The notes beneath the pieces are model-generated. The model did not search any database. It was given only the letters and a program-made list of their open reading frames with translations, and was not told the origin of the DNA. A stretch of 64,000 nucleotides of DNA from assembly GCA_031539345.1 (NCBI GenBank), contig JAVKMO010000013.1, positions 62,001 through 126,000 of the forward strand, given 5' to 3'. The DNA comes from JAVKMO01 sp031539345 (GTDB lineage: Bacteria > Bacteroidota > Bacteroidia > Chitinophagales > Chitinophagaceae). A program made the translations under genes and the position numbers. How positions within the stretch are numbered: position 1 is the stretch's first letter; the number at the start of each line of letters is the position of its first letter. Shown here piece after piece: positions 6,747 through 15,461 of this stretch.

Positions 6747-9068
6747 ATGGAAAAAAAATATTTAGAAAACCTCAACGAACACCAAAAAGAAGCTGTTTTA
6801 CACACTGAAGGACCTTTAATGATTATTGCTGGTGCTGGCAGCGGAAAGACAAAAGTCTTAACCCATAGAATTACACATTTATTGGACAAAGGTGTGAGTC
6901 CATTTCAAATTTTAGCACTCACATTTACAAATAAAGCGGCGGCAGAAATGCGTTCTCGTATAGAAAATTTATTGGGCAATAACAATGCCAAGAATTTGTT
7001 TTTGGGTACTTTTCATAGCGTATTTGCAAGAATTTTAAGAGCAGAAGCGACGCACTTAGGCTATCCAAGAGACTTTACTATTTATGATGTTGACGATGTT
7101 GCGTCTTTAATAAAAACCATTCTGGGTGAAATGGATTTAGATGACAAAGTGTATAAGCCTAAGAAAATTTATGGTAAAATTTCTCAGCTTAAAAACGCAT
7201 TGATTACCCCAAAAGAATATCAAGAAGCATCAGAAAATATATCGAGAGATCATGCAGCAAGAATTCCCGCTTTTGCTCAAGTGTATCAAAAATATATTGA
7301 CCGATGTTTTAAAAATGGTGCAATGGATTTTGATGATTTGTTATTGCAGATGTATTATTTGATTAAAAATATCCCTGATATGCAATACAAGTATCAAAAT
7401 AAGTTTCAATACATTTTGATAGACGAGTACCAAGACACGAATACCTTACAATATGATATTGTGAAAATTCTTGCAGCAAGACACGAAAATATTTGTGTTG
7501 TTGGAGATGATGCACAAAGTATTTATGGCTTTCGAGGTGCGACAATTGACAATATTTTAGAATTTGAAAACGATTATGAAAACGTAACAAAAATTGTTTT
7601 AGAACAGAATTATAGAAGTACACAAAACATTTTAACCGCAGCCAATTCAAGTATCGAGAATAATACAAAGCAGATTGAAAAAACATTATGGACATCAAAT
7701 GGAGAGGGAGAAAAAATTAGTTTGATTACACTCAAAGATGAAAATGAAGAAGGCAAATTTATAGCAGATGCCATTTCGGAACAAAAAATCAGAAATCATT
7801 TTTCTAACAATGATTTTGCTATTTTATATAGAACAAATGCACAAAGCCGTTCATTTGAAGAGTATTTAAGACGCTACAATATTCCATATCAACTTTTTGG
7901 GGGAACAAGTTTTTATTCACGAAAAGAAATCAAAGACGTCATTGCCTATTTGAAATTTATCAATAATCCTCAAGATGAAATTAGTTTAAAACGCATCATC
8001 AATTATCCTGCACGCGGCATAGGCAAAACAAGTATAGAACATATTGCCATTGTTGCCAATGAAACAAATTTGACCATGTGGGAAGTTATCAAGACAGCAC
8101 CACAGCATGGTTTTAAAAACAATGCACTTGGTGCATTGAAAGATTTTGTTACGATGATTACGTATTTTCAGACTTTAGAAAAAAACACCAATGCTTATGA
8201 AGTTGCTCTTGCAGTGGGTTCTCATACAAAATTGGTGAAAGAATTATTTGATGATAAAAGTGTTGAAGGTGTGGCACGATATGAAAACATGCAATCTTTT
8301 TTAAACTCATTGAAAGCCTTTACAGAAAGTCCTGACAATGAAGACGGAGAAATTCAAGACAAATCATTGTCTCTTTATTTGCAACAAATTTCTTTGCTGA
8401 CGGACGTTGAAAATGATGAAGATAAAAATAAAGACACCGTAAAATTGATGACAATACACGCCTCGAAGGGCTTAGAGTTTAATCAAGTATTTGTTGTTGG
8501 TTTAGAAGAAGGAATATTTCCAAGTGCAATGAGTATGAACGATAACGAACAACTTGAAGAAGAACGGCGTTTGTTTTACGTTGCATTAACAAGAGCAAAG
8601 CAAAAATTATGGTTGTCGTATGCCAACGCGCGTTATGTATTTGGAAAATTACAAAGCAATGAACATAGTCGCTTTTTAAAAGAAGTTGATGCTTCGGTTT
8701 TGAATTATAGTTATGCAGAAAAAGTTTTTTCTAATCCTGTGTTCAAACAATTTAAAAAGATAAGTACAACAAAAAATGAGTTTTCTAATAAAGAAAATAA
8801 GTCATCATTCGGAGAAAAAAAAACATCAACTTTCAGACCTCCAAGTCATGAGTCCATTATGCCAAGCCACATTCTATCTGCCAATTTTACGCCAGCAGAT
8901 ATTGATGATTTTGAAATGGAACAAAAAATAGAGCATGCCAAATTTGGTTATGGCGTTATTCAAAAAATAGAAGGCTCATCACATAATCCAATTGCAACAA
9001 TTGCGTTTGAGCATTATGGAGAGAAGAAAATTGTTTTAAATTATGCAAAAATGAGCATTGTGAAATAA
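6747..9068 (+). CDS. uvrD: ATP-dependent DNA helicase UvrD/PcrA
   Basis: This 773-residue protein is a superfamily 1A 3'-5' DNA helicase used in excision repair and replication restart. It has the full set of motifs: Q-motif region LNEHQKEAV, Walker A GAGSGKT (residues 29-35), TFTNKAAAEM (Ia), ILIDEYQDTN (II), GDDAQSIYGFRGA (III), EQNYRST (IV), LMTIHASKGLEF (V) and LFYVALTRAK (VI). The C-terminal tail (KFGYGVIQKIEGSS...FEHYGEKKIVLNYAKM) is the RNA-polymerase-interacting type seen in PcrA and UvrD. PcrA and UvrD cannot be told apart here. The length is normal and the ComEA-like gene starts 5 bases downstream. Confidence 0.96.
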   Translation: MEKKYLENLNEHQKEAVLHTEGPLMIIAGAGSGKTKVLTHRITHLLDKGVSPFQILALTFTNKAAAEMRSRIENLLGNNNAKNLFLGTFHSVFARILRAEATHLGYPRDFTIYDVDDVASLIKTILGEMDLDDKVYKPKKIYGKISQLKNALITPKEYQEASENISRDHAARIPAFAQVYQKYIDRCFKNGAMDFDDLLLQMYYLIKNIPDMQYKYQNKFQYILIDEYQDTNTLQYDIVKILAARHENICVVGDDAQSIYGFRGATIDNILEFENDYENVTKIVLEQNYRSTQNILTAANSSIENNTKQIEKTLWTSNGEGEKISLITLKDENEEGKFIADAISEQKIRNHFSNNDFAILYRTNAQSRSFEEYLRRYNIPYQLFGGTSFYSRKEIKDVIAYLKFINNPQDEISLKRIINYPARGIGKTSIEHIAIVANETNLTMWEVIKTAPQHGFKNNALGALKDFVTMITYFQTLEKNTNAYEVALAVGSHTKLVKELFDDKSVEGVARYENMQSFLNSLKAFTESPDNEDGEIQDKSLSLYLQQISLLTDVENDEDKNKDTVKLMTIHASKGLEFNQVFVVGLEEGIFPSAMSMNDNEQLEEERRLFYVALTRAKQKLWLSYANARYVFGKLQSNEHSRFLKEVDASVLNYSYAEKVFSNPVFKQFKKISTTKNEFSNKENKSSFGEKKTSTFRPPSHESIMPSHILSANFTPADIDDFEMEQKIEHAKFGYGVIQKIEGSSHNPIATIAFEHYGEKKIVLNYAKMSIVK

Positions 9069-9073
9069 CGCCT

Positions 9074-9931
9074 ATGATGAAAGCCTTATTGACAATTTTT
9101 TTTGAATGGAACAAAACACAGCGAATCATTATTGTGCTGTTTTGTATTTCTATTCTCACGGTTGCATCAATTCCTTTCTTCTTTTCTGAATCAAATTACA
9201 ACCCCCCAAACGCTGCTTTACAACACTTGTTAGATAGCCTCTCGATTCAACAAATTACATACCAAGAGGTTGAAAAAACCGTAAATACGCCTTTGGTGCA
9301 AGGGCCTTTTAATCCCAACACAGCAACGTTTGAACAATGGCAAAGAGTAGGTGTGCCGAAAAAATTAGCGCATACAATTCTGAATTACATCGATAAAAAA
9401 GGACATTTTTATCAAGCGAAAGATGTAAGAAAAATTTATGGTTTTTCTGATGAACTCTATCAAAAAATAGCACCGTATTTGCGTTTCTCTGAACAAAATT
9501 TAAAATCTAAAAGCACACAAATTGAAAAAAAAATTGTTGTTGATATCAATACCGAAAACCTAACGGAATGGGAGGCATTAAAAGGCATTGGAGAAAAAAT
9601 GTCGCAACGAATATTAAAGTATAAAAAATTATTGGGTGGCTTTTATAGCGTTACACAAATTAAAGAAGTGTATGGGATGAACGATTCTTTGTTTCAATTT
9701 CTATCACCACAATTGATTTGTAAAAGTGAAATTTTACAATTATTGAATCTCAATGTTGTAGGCTTAGTTGATTTGGGTAAGCACCCTTATGTGGGTTTCC
9801 CTTTAGCAAAAAAAATACTTGCATACAAACAACAACAAGGGACTATCCAGTCGCTCCAAAGCCTTATAGAACATGGCTTAATCAGTTCGGATCAAATGCA
9901 AAAACTTGAACATTATTTGAGTGTACACTAA
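9074..9931 (+). CDS. ComEA-like helix-hairpin-helix DNA-binding protein
   Basis: This 285-residue protein has one N-terminal membrane helix (about residues 18-38) followed by three tandem helix-hairpin-helix units. These start near FNPNTATFEQWQRVGVPKK, VDINTENLTEWEALKGIGEK and LNLNVVGLVDLGKHPYVGF. The N-x-A/E-x-x-x-W-x-x-L-x-G-I-G pattern is that of ComEA, which binds DNA at the outer face of the inner membrane during transformation. Bacteroidota often encode such anchored HhH proteins, and their involvement in competence is inferred, not shown. It follows uvrD by 5 bases and probably shares its transcript. Confidence 0.85.
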   Translation: MMKALLTIFFEWNKTQRIIIVLFCISILTVASIPFFFSESNYNPPNAALQHLLDSLSIQQITYQEVEKTVNTPLVQGPFNPNTATFEQWQRVGVPKKLAHTILNYIDKKGHFYQAKDVRKIYGFSDELYQKIAPYLRFSEQNLKSKSTQIEKKIVVDINTENLTEWEALKGIGEKMSQRILKYKKLLGGFYSVTQIKEVYGMNDSLFQFLSPQLICKSEILQLLNLNVVGLVDLGKHPYVGFPLAKKILAYKQQQGTIQSLQSLIEHGLISSDQMQKLEHYLSVH

Positions 9932-9944
9932 ATTGATTTAGTGT
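9925..9944. terminator. Small hairpin at a convergent gene junction
   Basis: ACACTAAA and TTTAGTGT form a perfect 8-bp stem with a four-base TTGA loop. The hairpin covers the stop codons of the ComEA-like gene (+) and the phospholipase-like gene (-). It has no long T-run on either side, so it may be a weak two-way terminator. Confidence 0.4.
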
Positions 9945-10876
9945 TTGTGTTCTTCATCTTCTTCGTTATCGTCTTTGCTTTTTGGGATTTTTTTAGTTTG
10001 AATACTTTCAGGGTTAGGCTTGTTTGCATTTACCCAACACGTATAATACAAGCAGGCTAATAAATAACTCGCATCAAATAAACGTTCTCGAATTCTGTTT
10101 TCGCTTAATGCTAAAAATTGTTCTACAAAACCATGCGTAAAGGTCTTTGTTACTTTTCCTTTTTTGACTTTGATATGATATTTATTTTCTTCTCCCCACG
10201 AAGCAGATATTTTCTTTTCGTTGTTTAAAACTTCACCAACGTGCGAAAAACTTGTTAAAATCATTGACCAGACTTCGTCTTTGATGTGCGGAATAAAAAC
10301 AACAGGTTTTAGTTTAATTGTCAGCGTATCAATGTGTAATAATTTTACAGCCTGCGTTTCCCATAATCCATGAATCCCTTCTTGATTTGAAAGCTGCCCG
10401 TTGTAATTTTTTGTGATATGTAATGGCACTGACGCATCACCAATATAATGACCTAAATCCGCTGACAATTTGAGAATTTGGTCTCCGTTTTTTTCTTGGA
10501 AAGCACGCGTTAAATTTTCACACATACGCTCAATATGAAAAGGCAAAATGCCAATTCGTTCTAAACTGTCTTTGCCATACTTTGCAAGTGCATTTTTATA
10601 TGCTCTTGGAATGTGATGAAAGGGAGGTTCATCACAAGCGTCTAAGTTGATATAATGTCTTGGGGGTTCTTGCTTTTGAAAATGTTTGCGTTTGTCTGCA
10701 TCTACCGCATGAGCGACAATAAAATCTTTATAGCTTTTGTAATATCGAATTAAAGGTGCAGGCAAAAAAATAATGGCTCGCTTATTGATTTCTCTGTGTG
10801 CCTCAAACCCCCATGCAAAAAGCATTGGTGCGTGAAATAAAAATAAATAGGAGAGAAGAAAAAAGAATTTTTTCAT
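9938..10876 (-). CDS. Secreted zinc-dependent S1/P1-like phospholipase or nuclease
   Basis: From the ATG at 10876 the protein has 312 residues with a signal peptide ending at LFA. It is followed by W-G-F-E-A-H, where the mature N-terminal Trp and nearby His are zinc ligands in the phospholipase C/P1-nuclease family. The segment LSADLGHYIGDASVPLHITKNYNGQ provides further His and Asp ligands, and HGLWETQ follows the family pattern. Bacteroidota homologues are usually labelled zinc-dependent phospholipase C; a nuclease activity is equally possible. The longer frame from 11068 adds 64 residues ahead of the signal peptide and is rejected. The C-terminus is a charged tail rich in Asp, Glu and Lys. 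Confidence 0.82.
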   Translation of the reverse strand: MKKFFFLLSYLFLFHAPMLFAWGFEAHREINKRAIIFLPAPLIRYYKSYKDFIVAHAVDADKRKHFQKQEPPRHYINLDACDEPPFHHIPRAYKNALAKYGKDSLERIGILPFHIERMCENLTRAFQEKNGDQILKLSADLGHYIGDASVPLHITKNYNGQLSNQEGIHGLWETQAVKLLHIDTLTIKLKPVVFIPHIKDEVWSMILTSFSHVGEVLNNEKKISASWGEENKYHIKVKKGKVTKTFTHGFVEQFLALSENRIRERLFDASYLLACLYYTCWVNANKPNPESIQTKKIPKSKDDNEEDEEHKH

Positions 10877-11047
10877 AGTGGTGAGCTGAGTAAAAAGAGT
10901 TGCAACGTACTTTATTCTTGTAATAGAAAAAATAAGTACAAAAAGATTTGTTCTTAGTTCCATCTCTGATGAATGTGATGAAACACTTTGGTGAAAAAAA
11001 ATAGTTTTGATTGAACTATTTTGTTCTCGTTGTACTGATATTTTTTT

Positions 11048-11806
11048 ATGCAATTTTCTAAAAGTCAAAAATTATTTATCGTTTTAGTTGGTATTTTTTT
11101 AACAAACGCTTTAACATCAGAAATTATTGGTAGCAAATTATTTTCCTTAGAAGAAACGCTTGGTTTACCGTCTGCAAATTTGACTTTGTTTGGTATATCT
11201 AATTTGTCTTTTACACTCACGGCTGGTGTCATTGCATGGCCCGTTGTATTTACGGTAACGGATATTATTAACGATTATTATGGTGTACGTGCTGTTCGTT
11301 TCATGTCCTATATTGGTGTTGGCATGATTAGTTTTATGTTTTTGTTATTGGTCCTTGCCATTCATGTTCACCCTAATTCATATTGGTTGACTTCTAATCA
11401 AAACAAAGGAGTAGAAAATATGCAAACCGCTTATGCTCTCGTTTTAGGACAAGGCTTATCGATTATTTTTGCTTCTGTTATTGCATTTTTTATTGGACAA
11501 ATTTTAGATGCGATGATTTTTAGAACAATAAAAAAAATTACAGGAGATAAACATATTTGGTTGCGTGCCTTAATATCAACTTTATTTTCTCAATTGATTG
11601 ACACCGTTGTTGTATTATATATTGCTTTCTTTATTATTCAAAAAGTTCCTTTTGCCATGGTGAGTGCGTGGGTGGTTACGGTGTATATATATAAATTTTT
11701 TGCGGCACTTCTTTTCTTGCCATTGGTTTATTTGATGCATCTTGTTGTAGAAAAATATTTAGGAAAAAGTGAAGCAATAAAAATGAGAGCAGAAGCATTA
11801 AATTAA
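11048..11806 (+). CDS. yhhQ: Queuosine precursor transporter, YhhQ/VUT family
   Basis: This 252-residue protein is highly hydrophobic, with about six membrane segments. It has the phrases TNALTSEIIGSKLF, FTVTDIINDYYGVRAVRFM and LISTLFSQLIDTVVVLYIAFF, which are characteristic of the YhhQ family. In E. coli YhhQ takes up the queuosine precursors preQ0 and preQ1. The substrate here is inferred by family. It is divergent from the phospholipase-like gene and is followed 18 bases later by ispF, with which it may be co-transcribed. Confidence 0.9.
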   Translation: MQFSKSQKLFIVLVGIFLTNALTSEIIGSKLFSLEETLGLPSANLTLFGISNLSFTLTAGVIAWPVVFTVTDIINDYYGVRAVRFMSYIGVGMISFMFLLLVLAIHVHPNSYWLTSNQNKGVENMQTAYALVLGQGLSIIFASVIAFFIGQILDAMIFRTIKKITGDKHIWLRALISTLFSQLIDTVVVLYIAFFIIQKVPFAMVSAWVVTVYIYKFFAALLFLPLVYLMHLVVEKYLGKSEAIKMRAEALN

Positions 11807-11824
11807 TTAGACTATTTTTATTTT

Positions 11825-12304
11825 ATGCGCATTGGTTTAGGTACAGATTATCATCAACTTGTAGAAGGGCGACCGCTGTATATTGGCGGCGTACTAATTC
11901 CTTTTGATAAAGGTGCATTGGGGCATAGCGATGCAGATGTGTTATTACATGCTATTTGTGATGCCTTGCTTGGAGCTTTATGTTTGGGGGATATAGGGAA
12001 GCATTTTCCCAATAATGACCCTCGCTATAAAGATATTGCGAGTATAAAATTGTTAGAACACGTTTTTGTATTGATACAACAAGAAGGCTATCAAATTGTC
12101 AATATTGATAGTATGTTGAGTTTAGAAGCACCAAAAATTGGCAGCTATATTTTGTCTATGCAAGAAAAAATTGCTACTGTTTTACACATCACACCAAAAG
12201 ATATTTCTATTAAAGCAACAACAACAGAAACAATGGGTTTTGTTGGTAGAGGAGAAGGTTTGATGGCACAAGCTGTTGTTTTGCTTATGCCACAACGCAT
12301 GTAG
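11825..12304 (+). CDS. ispF: 2-C-methyl-D-erythritol 2,4-cyclodiphosphate synthase
   Basis: IspF converts CDP-methylerythritol 2-phosphate to the cyclic diphosphate in the MEP isoprenoid pathway. The 159-residue length is normal. The metal ligands D8 and H10 lie in RIGLGTDYHQL and the third ligand is in GHSDADVLLHA. The C-terminal ATTTETMGFVGRGEGLMAQA is the family signature. No other MEP pathway gene is nearby. It converges on leuC with a 9-base gap. Confidence 0.96.
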   Translation: MRIGLGTDYHQLVEGRPLYIGGVLIPFDKGALGHSDADVLLHAICDALLGALCLGDIGKHFPNNDPRYKDIASIKLLEHVFVLIQQEGYQIVNIDSMLSLEAPKIGSYILSMQEKIATVLHITPKDISIKATTTETMGFVGRGEGLMAQAVVLLMPQRM

Positions 12305-12313
12305 GTTGTTCAT

Positions 12314-13717
12314 TTAGAGTACGCTTTGCACATCACTTATCTTCCCTGTAATTGCAGCAATGGCGGCTGTTAATGGGCTTGCGAGTAATGTTCTTGCACC
12401 AGGTCCTTGTCGTCCTTCAAAATTTCTGTTTGATGTAGAAACGCAATATTTTCCTGTGGGAATTTTATCTTCGTTCATGCCTAAACAGGCAGAACAACCT
12501 GCTTGCCTTAATTCAAAACCTGCCTCTTGAAATATTTTATCCAAGCCTTCTTCTTTTGCTTGGCGTTCTACGGCTTGTGAACCTGGCACAATAAAAACAT
12601 GAACGTGTGGAGCTTTTGATTTGCCTTTTACAACCTGTGCAACAAGCCTTAAATCTTCTATGCGAGAATTTGTGCAGCTACCAATAAAAACATAATCAAT
12701 GGGTTTATTTAACAGTGATTCACCTTCTTTTAAACCCATATAATCAAGCGCTTTTTTAAATGCTGCTTTTTCGCTTTCTGTTTGCAAGTGTTGTGAATTG
12801 GGAATGTTTTCTGTAATACCAATGCCCATGCCCGGGTTCGTGCCATAAGTAATCATCGGTAAAATATCTTCTGCGTTAAAATGAAACTCTGCATCAAACG
12901 TAGCATTGGGGTCACTAAAAAGCATTTTCCATTTTTCTATGGCTTGTTCAAATGCTGTGCCTTGAGGGGCAAACCGCTTTCCTTTTACATAGTCAAAGGT
13001 GTTGCTGTCAGGAGCAATTAGTCCGCCTCTAGCACCCATTTCAATGCTCATATTACACACGGTCATTCTGCCTTCCATTGACATTTCAGAAAACACATTT
13101 CCTGCATATTCTACAAAATATCCTGTTCCACCTGCAGCACTTAATTTTGAAATAATATGAAGAATAACATCTTTAGGTCCAACATTTTTATTGAGTTTTC
13201 CATTGATGTTAATACGCATTTGTTTTGGTTTTTGTTGGAGCAAACATTGTGTTGCTAAAACCATTTCAACTTCACTTGTCCCAATACCAAAAGCAATTGT
13301 GCCAAAAGCACCGTGTGTGCTTGTATGACTGTCGCCACAAACGATTGTCATGCCAGGCTGCGTAATTCCTAATTCTGGTCCAATCACATGAACAATACCT
13401 TGGTCTTTATGACCTAAAGAAAAAAGTTCAACTTCAAATACTTTGCAATTGTCTGTGAGTTTTTGAACTTGAAAGCGAGATAGCTCTTCTGTGATGGGTA
13501 AATGTTGATTGAGGGTTGGCACATTATGGTCGGCAGTTCCGAGTACACGCTTTTTTCTAAACACGCCAATGTTCCTTTTACGCAAACCTTCAAAGGCTTG
13601 TGGGCTTGTTACTTCATGGATTAAATGCTGGTCAATATAAATGACTGAAGGTCCATTGTCAGGAAGATTTTCTACAACGTGAGCATTCCAAATTTTATCA
13701 AAAAGAGTTTGTGCCAT
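12314..13717 (-). CDS. leuC: 3-isopropylmalate dehydratase large subunit
   Basis: LeuC, with LeuD, isomerises 2-isopropylmalate to 3-isopropylmalate in leucine synthesis. The [4Fe-4S] ligands are C348 in GSCTNSR and C408 and C411 in GCSACLGMN. The N-terminal TLFDKIWNAHVV and VCGDSHTSTHGAFGT are typical of the LeuC group rather than aconitase. The 467-residue length is normal. LeuD and the other leu genes, which commonly follow leuC, are not present; the next feature is the convergent ispF. It lies 55 bases downstream of the GlmM-type gene on the same strand. Confidence 0.95.
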   Translation of the reverse strand: MAQTLFDKIWNAHVVENLPDNGPSVIYIDQHLIHEVTSPQAFEGLRKRNIGVFRKKRVLGTADHNVPTLNQHLPITEELSRFQVQKLTDNCKVFEVELFSLGHKDQGIVHVIGPELGITQPGMTIVCGDSHTSTHGAFGTIAFGIGTSEVEMVLATQCLLQQKPKQMRININGKLNKNVGPKDVILHIISKLSAAGGTGYFVEYAGNVFSEMSMEGRMTVCNMSIEMGARGGLIAPDSNTFDYVKGKRFAPQGTAFEQAIEKWKMLFSDPNATFDAEFHFNAEDILPMITYGTNPGMGIGITENIPNSQHLQTESEKAAFKKALDYMGLKEGESLLNKPIDYVFIGSCTNSRIEDLRLVAQVVKGKSKAPHVHVFIVPGSQAVERQAKEEGLDKIFQEAGFELRQAGCSACLGMNEDKIPTGKYCVSTSNRNFEGRQGPGARTLLASPLTAAIAAITGKISDVQSVL

Positions 13718-13772
13718 AAAAGATTTTGAATGAAGGTGAGTAGGGAAAATAAAAGTAGAATTGAAAAAAAAA

Positions 13773-15164
13773 TTATTTGTTCAAAGATGTTGATTTTACA
13801 ATAGCAATGATTTTTTCTGCAAGTTCGATACTATTTTGTTGTATCGGGCTTTCAGTATAAATTCTAATAATCGGTTCTGTATTGCTACTGCGTATATGTA
13901 TCCATTCTTTTGTTGAATTAAAAATAATTTTTAAACCGTCTTCTTCATTATACAATGCTGTAGGAAAAGACTTTTTGATGGCATCAAAAATGTTTTGTAG
14001 AGAATTGCTTGATCCTGTTTCAACTTTTGTTTTATACATAAAATAATTCGGGTATGAATTTTTTAATGCAGACAAAGACATTTTTTTTTCTGCTACGTGG
14101 CTTAAAAATAAAGCAATACCAATCAGAGCATCTCTGCCATAATGAAAATCAGGAACAATAATTCCTCCGTTTCCTTCGCCCCCAATAACGGCTTTTGTTG
14201 TCTTCATTTTTTCTACAACGTTGACTTCGCCAACTTTAGCTGCAGCATAAATTCCTCCGTGTTGTTCTGTAACATCTTGTAAGGCACGTGTTGAGCTTAG
14301 ATTGCTTACTGTATTTCCTTTTTTATAAGTGAGAATATAATCAACCACAGCCACAAGCGTATATTCCTCACCAAACATTTTTCCATTTTCTGAAACAAAA
14401 CATAGCCTGTCCACATCGGGGTCGATAGCAATTCCCATGTCTGCTTTTTGTTCTACAACACGTTGGCTTAATGCAGTTAAATGTTCTTCTAAAGGTTCTG
14501 GATTATGGGCAAAATTTCCGTGCATTTCTGCATTGATGATTTTAATGTTTTTTACGCCCAGCGTTTGCAATAATTTTTCTACATAAACTGCTCCGCTCGA
14601 ATTGATCGCATCTACAACAATTTTGAAATTTGCTTTTTCAATTGCTGCTTTTTTAACAAGTGGATAGTTGATAATTTGATTTAAGTGAATATTTAAATAA
14701 TCTTTTGTGGTGAGTGTACCTAAATCATCAACAGAAGAAAATACTATGTCGCTACTCTCTGCAATTTGCAATACTTTTTTTCCTTGCTGTTCACTAATAA
14801 ATTCTCCCTTTTCATTGAGTAATTTTAGGGCATTCCATTGTTTAGGATTATGGCTTGCAGTAATAATAATACCACACGTTGCCTGTTCTAAAGGAACAGC
14901 AATTTCTACCGTTGGCGTTGTTGTAACGCCTAAATTGATAACATCAAAACCCATAGACAGTGCAGCTTGTATAGATAATTGCAAAACAATATCTCCAGAT
15001 ATGCGAGCATCTCTACCAATGACAACTTTATTTTTTTGACCTTCTTTTTTTAGTGCAAAACAAAATGCACTCACAAATTTGACCACGTCAATGGGCGTTA
15101 AATTATCGCCAGTATGACCGCCAATTGTGCCACGAATTCCAGAAATGCTTTTGATTAAACTCAT
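13773..15164 (-). CDS. glmM: Phosphoglucosamine mutase (GlmM-type phosphohexomutase)
   Basis: The alpha-D-phosphohexomutase fold is clear. The phosphoserine loop is TASHNPKQWNALK (serine about residue 104), the metal loop is DPDVDRLCF, the sugar-binding loop is GEGNGGII and the phosphate-binding segment RSSNTEPIIRIY is near the C-terminus. The length from the ATG at 15164 is 463 residues. The longer frame starting at 15188 adds eight residues not expected in the family. Bacteroidota use this type as GlmM, making glucosamine-1-phosphate for peptidoglycan and LPS. Phosphomannomutase activity cannot be excluded from sequence. Confidence 0.92.
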   Translation of the reverse strand: MSLIKSISGIRGTIGGHTGDNLTPIDVVKFVSAFCFALKKEGQKNKVVIGRDARISGDIVLQLSIQAALSMGFDVINLGVTTTPTVEIAVPLEQATCGIIITASHNPKQWNALKLLNEKGEFISEQQGKKVLQIAESSDIVFSSVDDLGTLTTKDYLNIHLNQIINYPLVKKAAIEKANFKIVVDAINSSGAVYVEKLLQTLGVKNIKIINAEMHGNFAHNPEPLEEHLTALSQRVVEQKADMGIAIDPDVDRLCFVSENGKMFGEEYTLVAVVDYILTYKKGNTVSNLSSTRALQDVTEQHGGIYAAAKVGEVNVVEKMKTTKAVIGGEGNGGIIVPDFHYGRDALIGIALFLSHVAEKKMSLSALKNSYPNYFMYKTKVETGSSNSLQNIFDAIKKSFPTALYNEEDGLKIIFNSTKEWIHIRSSNTEPIIRIYTESPIQQNSIELAEKIIAIVKSTSLNK

Positions 15165-15224
15165 AATGCTTTTTTTAAAATTCAACAAAGTGAATTGATA
15201 AATAAGAACAATGCTTTTGTCGAA

Positions 15225-15461
15225 TTACAGATTTTGATTGTGGTCTTCAATAATAAATTCACATAATCCTTCAATACTTCCAAAAGGACCAACAACAGCG
15301 TTTTTGTGTAGTAATTTATACAAATTATCGCCTTCAAATTCTATCATATAGTCGTGTTCTAAAAAGATTTTTTTTCCTTCTATTTTTTCAATTTTCAAAT
15401 TGTAATGCTTTAATCCAAATAATAGAAAATCCCAATAATTGATGTCTTCATTTTCGTTCAT
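15225..15461 (-). CDS. Conserved-looking small protein, function unknown
   Basis: This 78-residue acidic protein (NYWDFLLFGLKHYNLKIEKI, then a segment predicted to be mainly beta strand) has no signal peptide or membrane helix. I do not recognise a domain. The start overlaps the last 14 bases of folC, a translational-coupling arrangement that supports it being a real gene. Codon use and composition match the neighbours. It lies between folC and glmM in the same direction. Confidence 0.7.
   Translation of the reverse strand: MNENEDINYWDFLLFGLKHYNLKIEKIEGKKIFLEHDYMIEFEGDNLYKLLHKNAVVGPFGSIEGLCEFIIEDHNQNL

Noticed and set aside
10877..11068. N-terminal extension of the phospholipase-like protein
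   Set aside because: It would place 64 residues ahead of a clear signal peptide (MKKFFFLLSYLFLFHAP) and overlap the divergent transporter gene.
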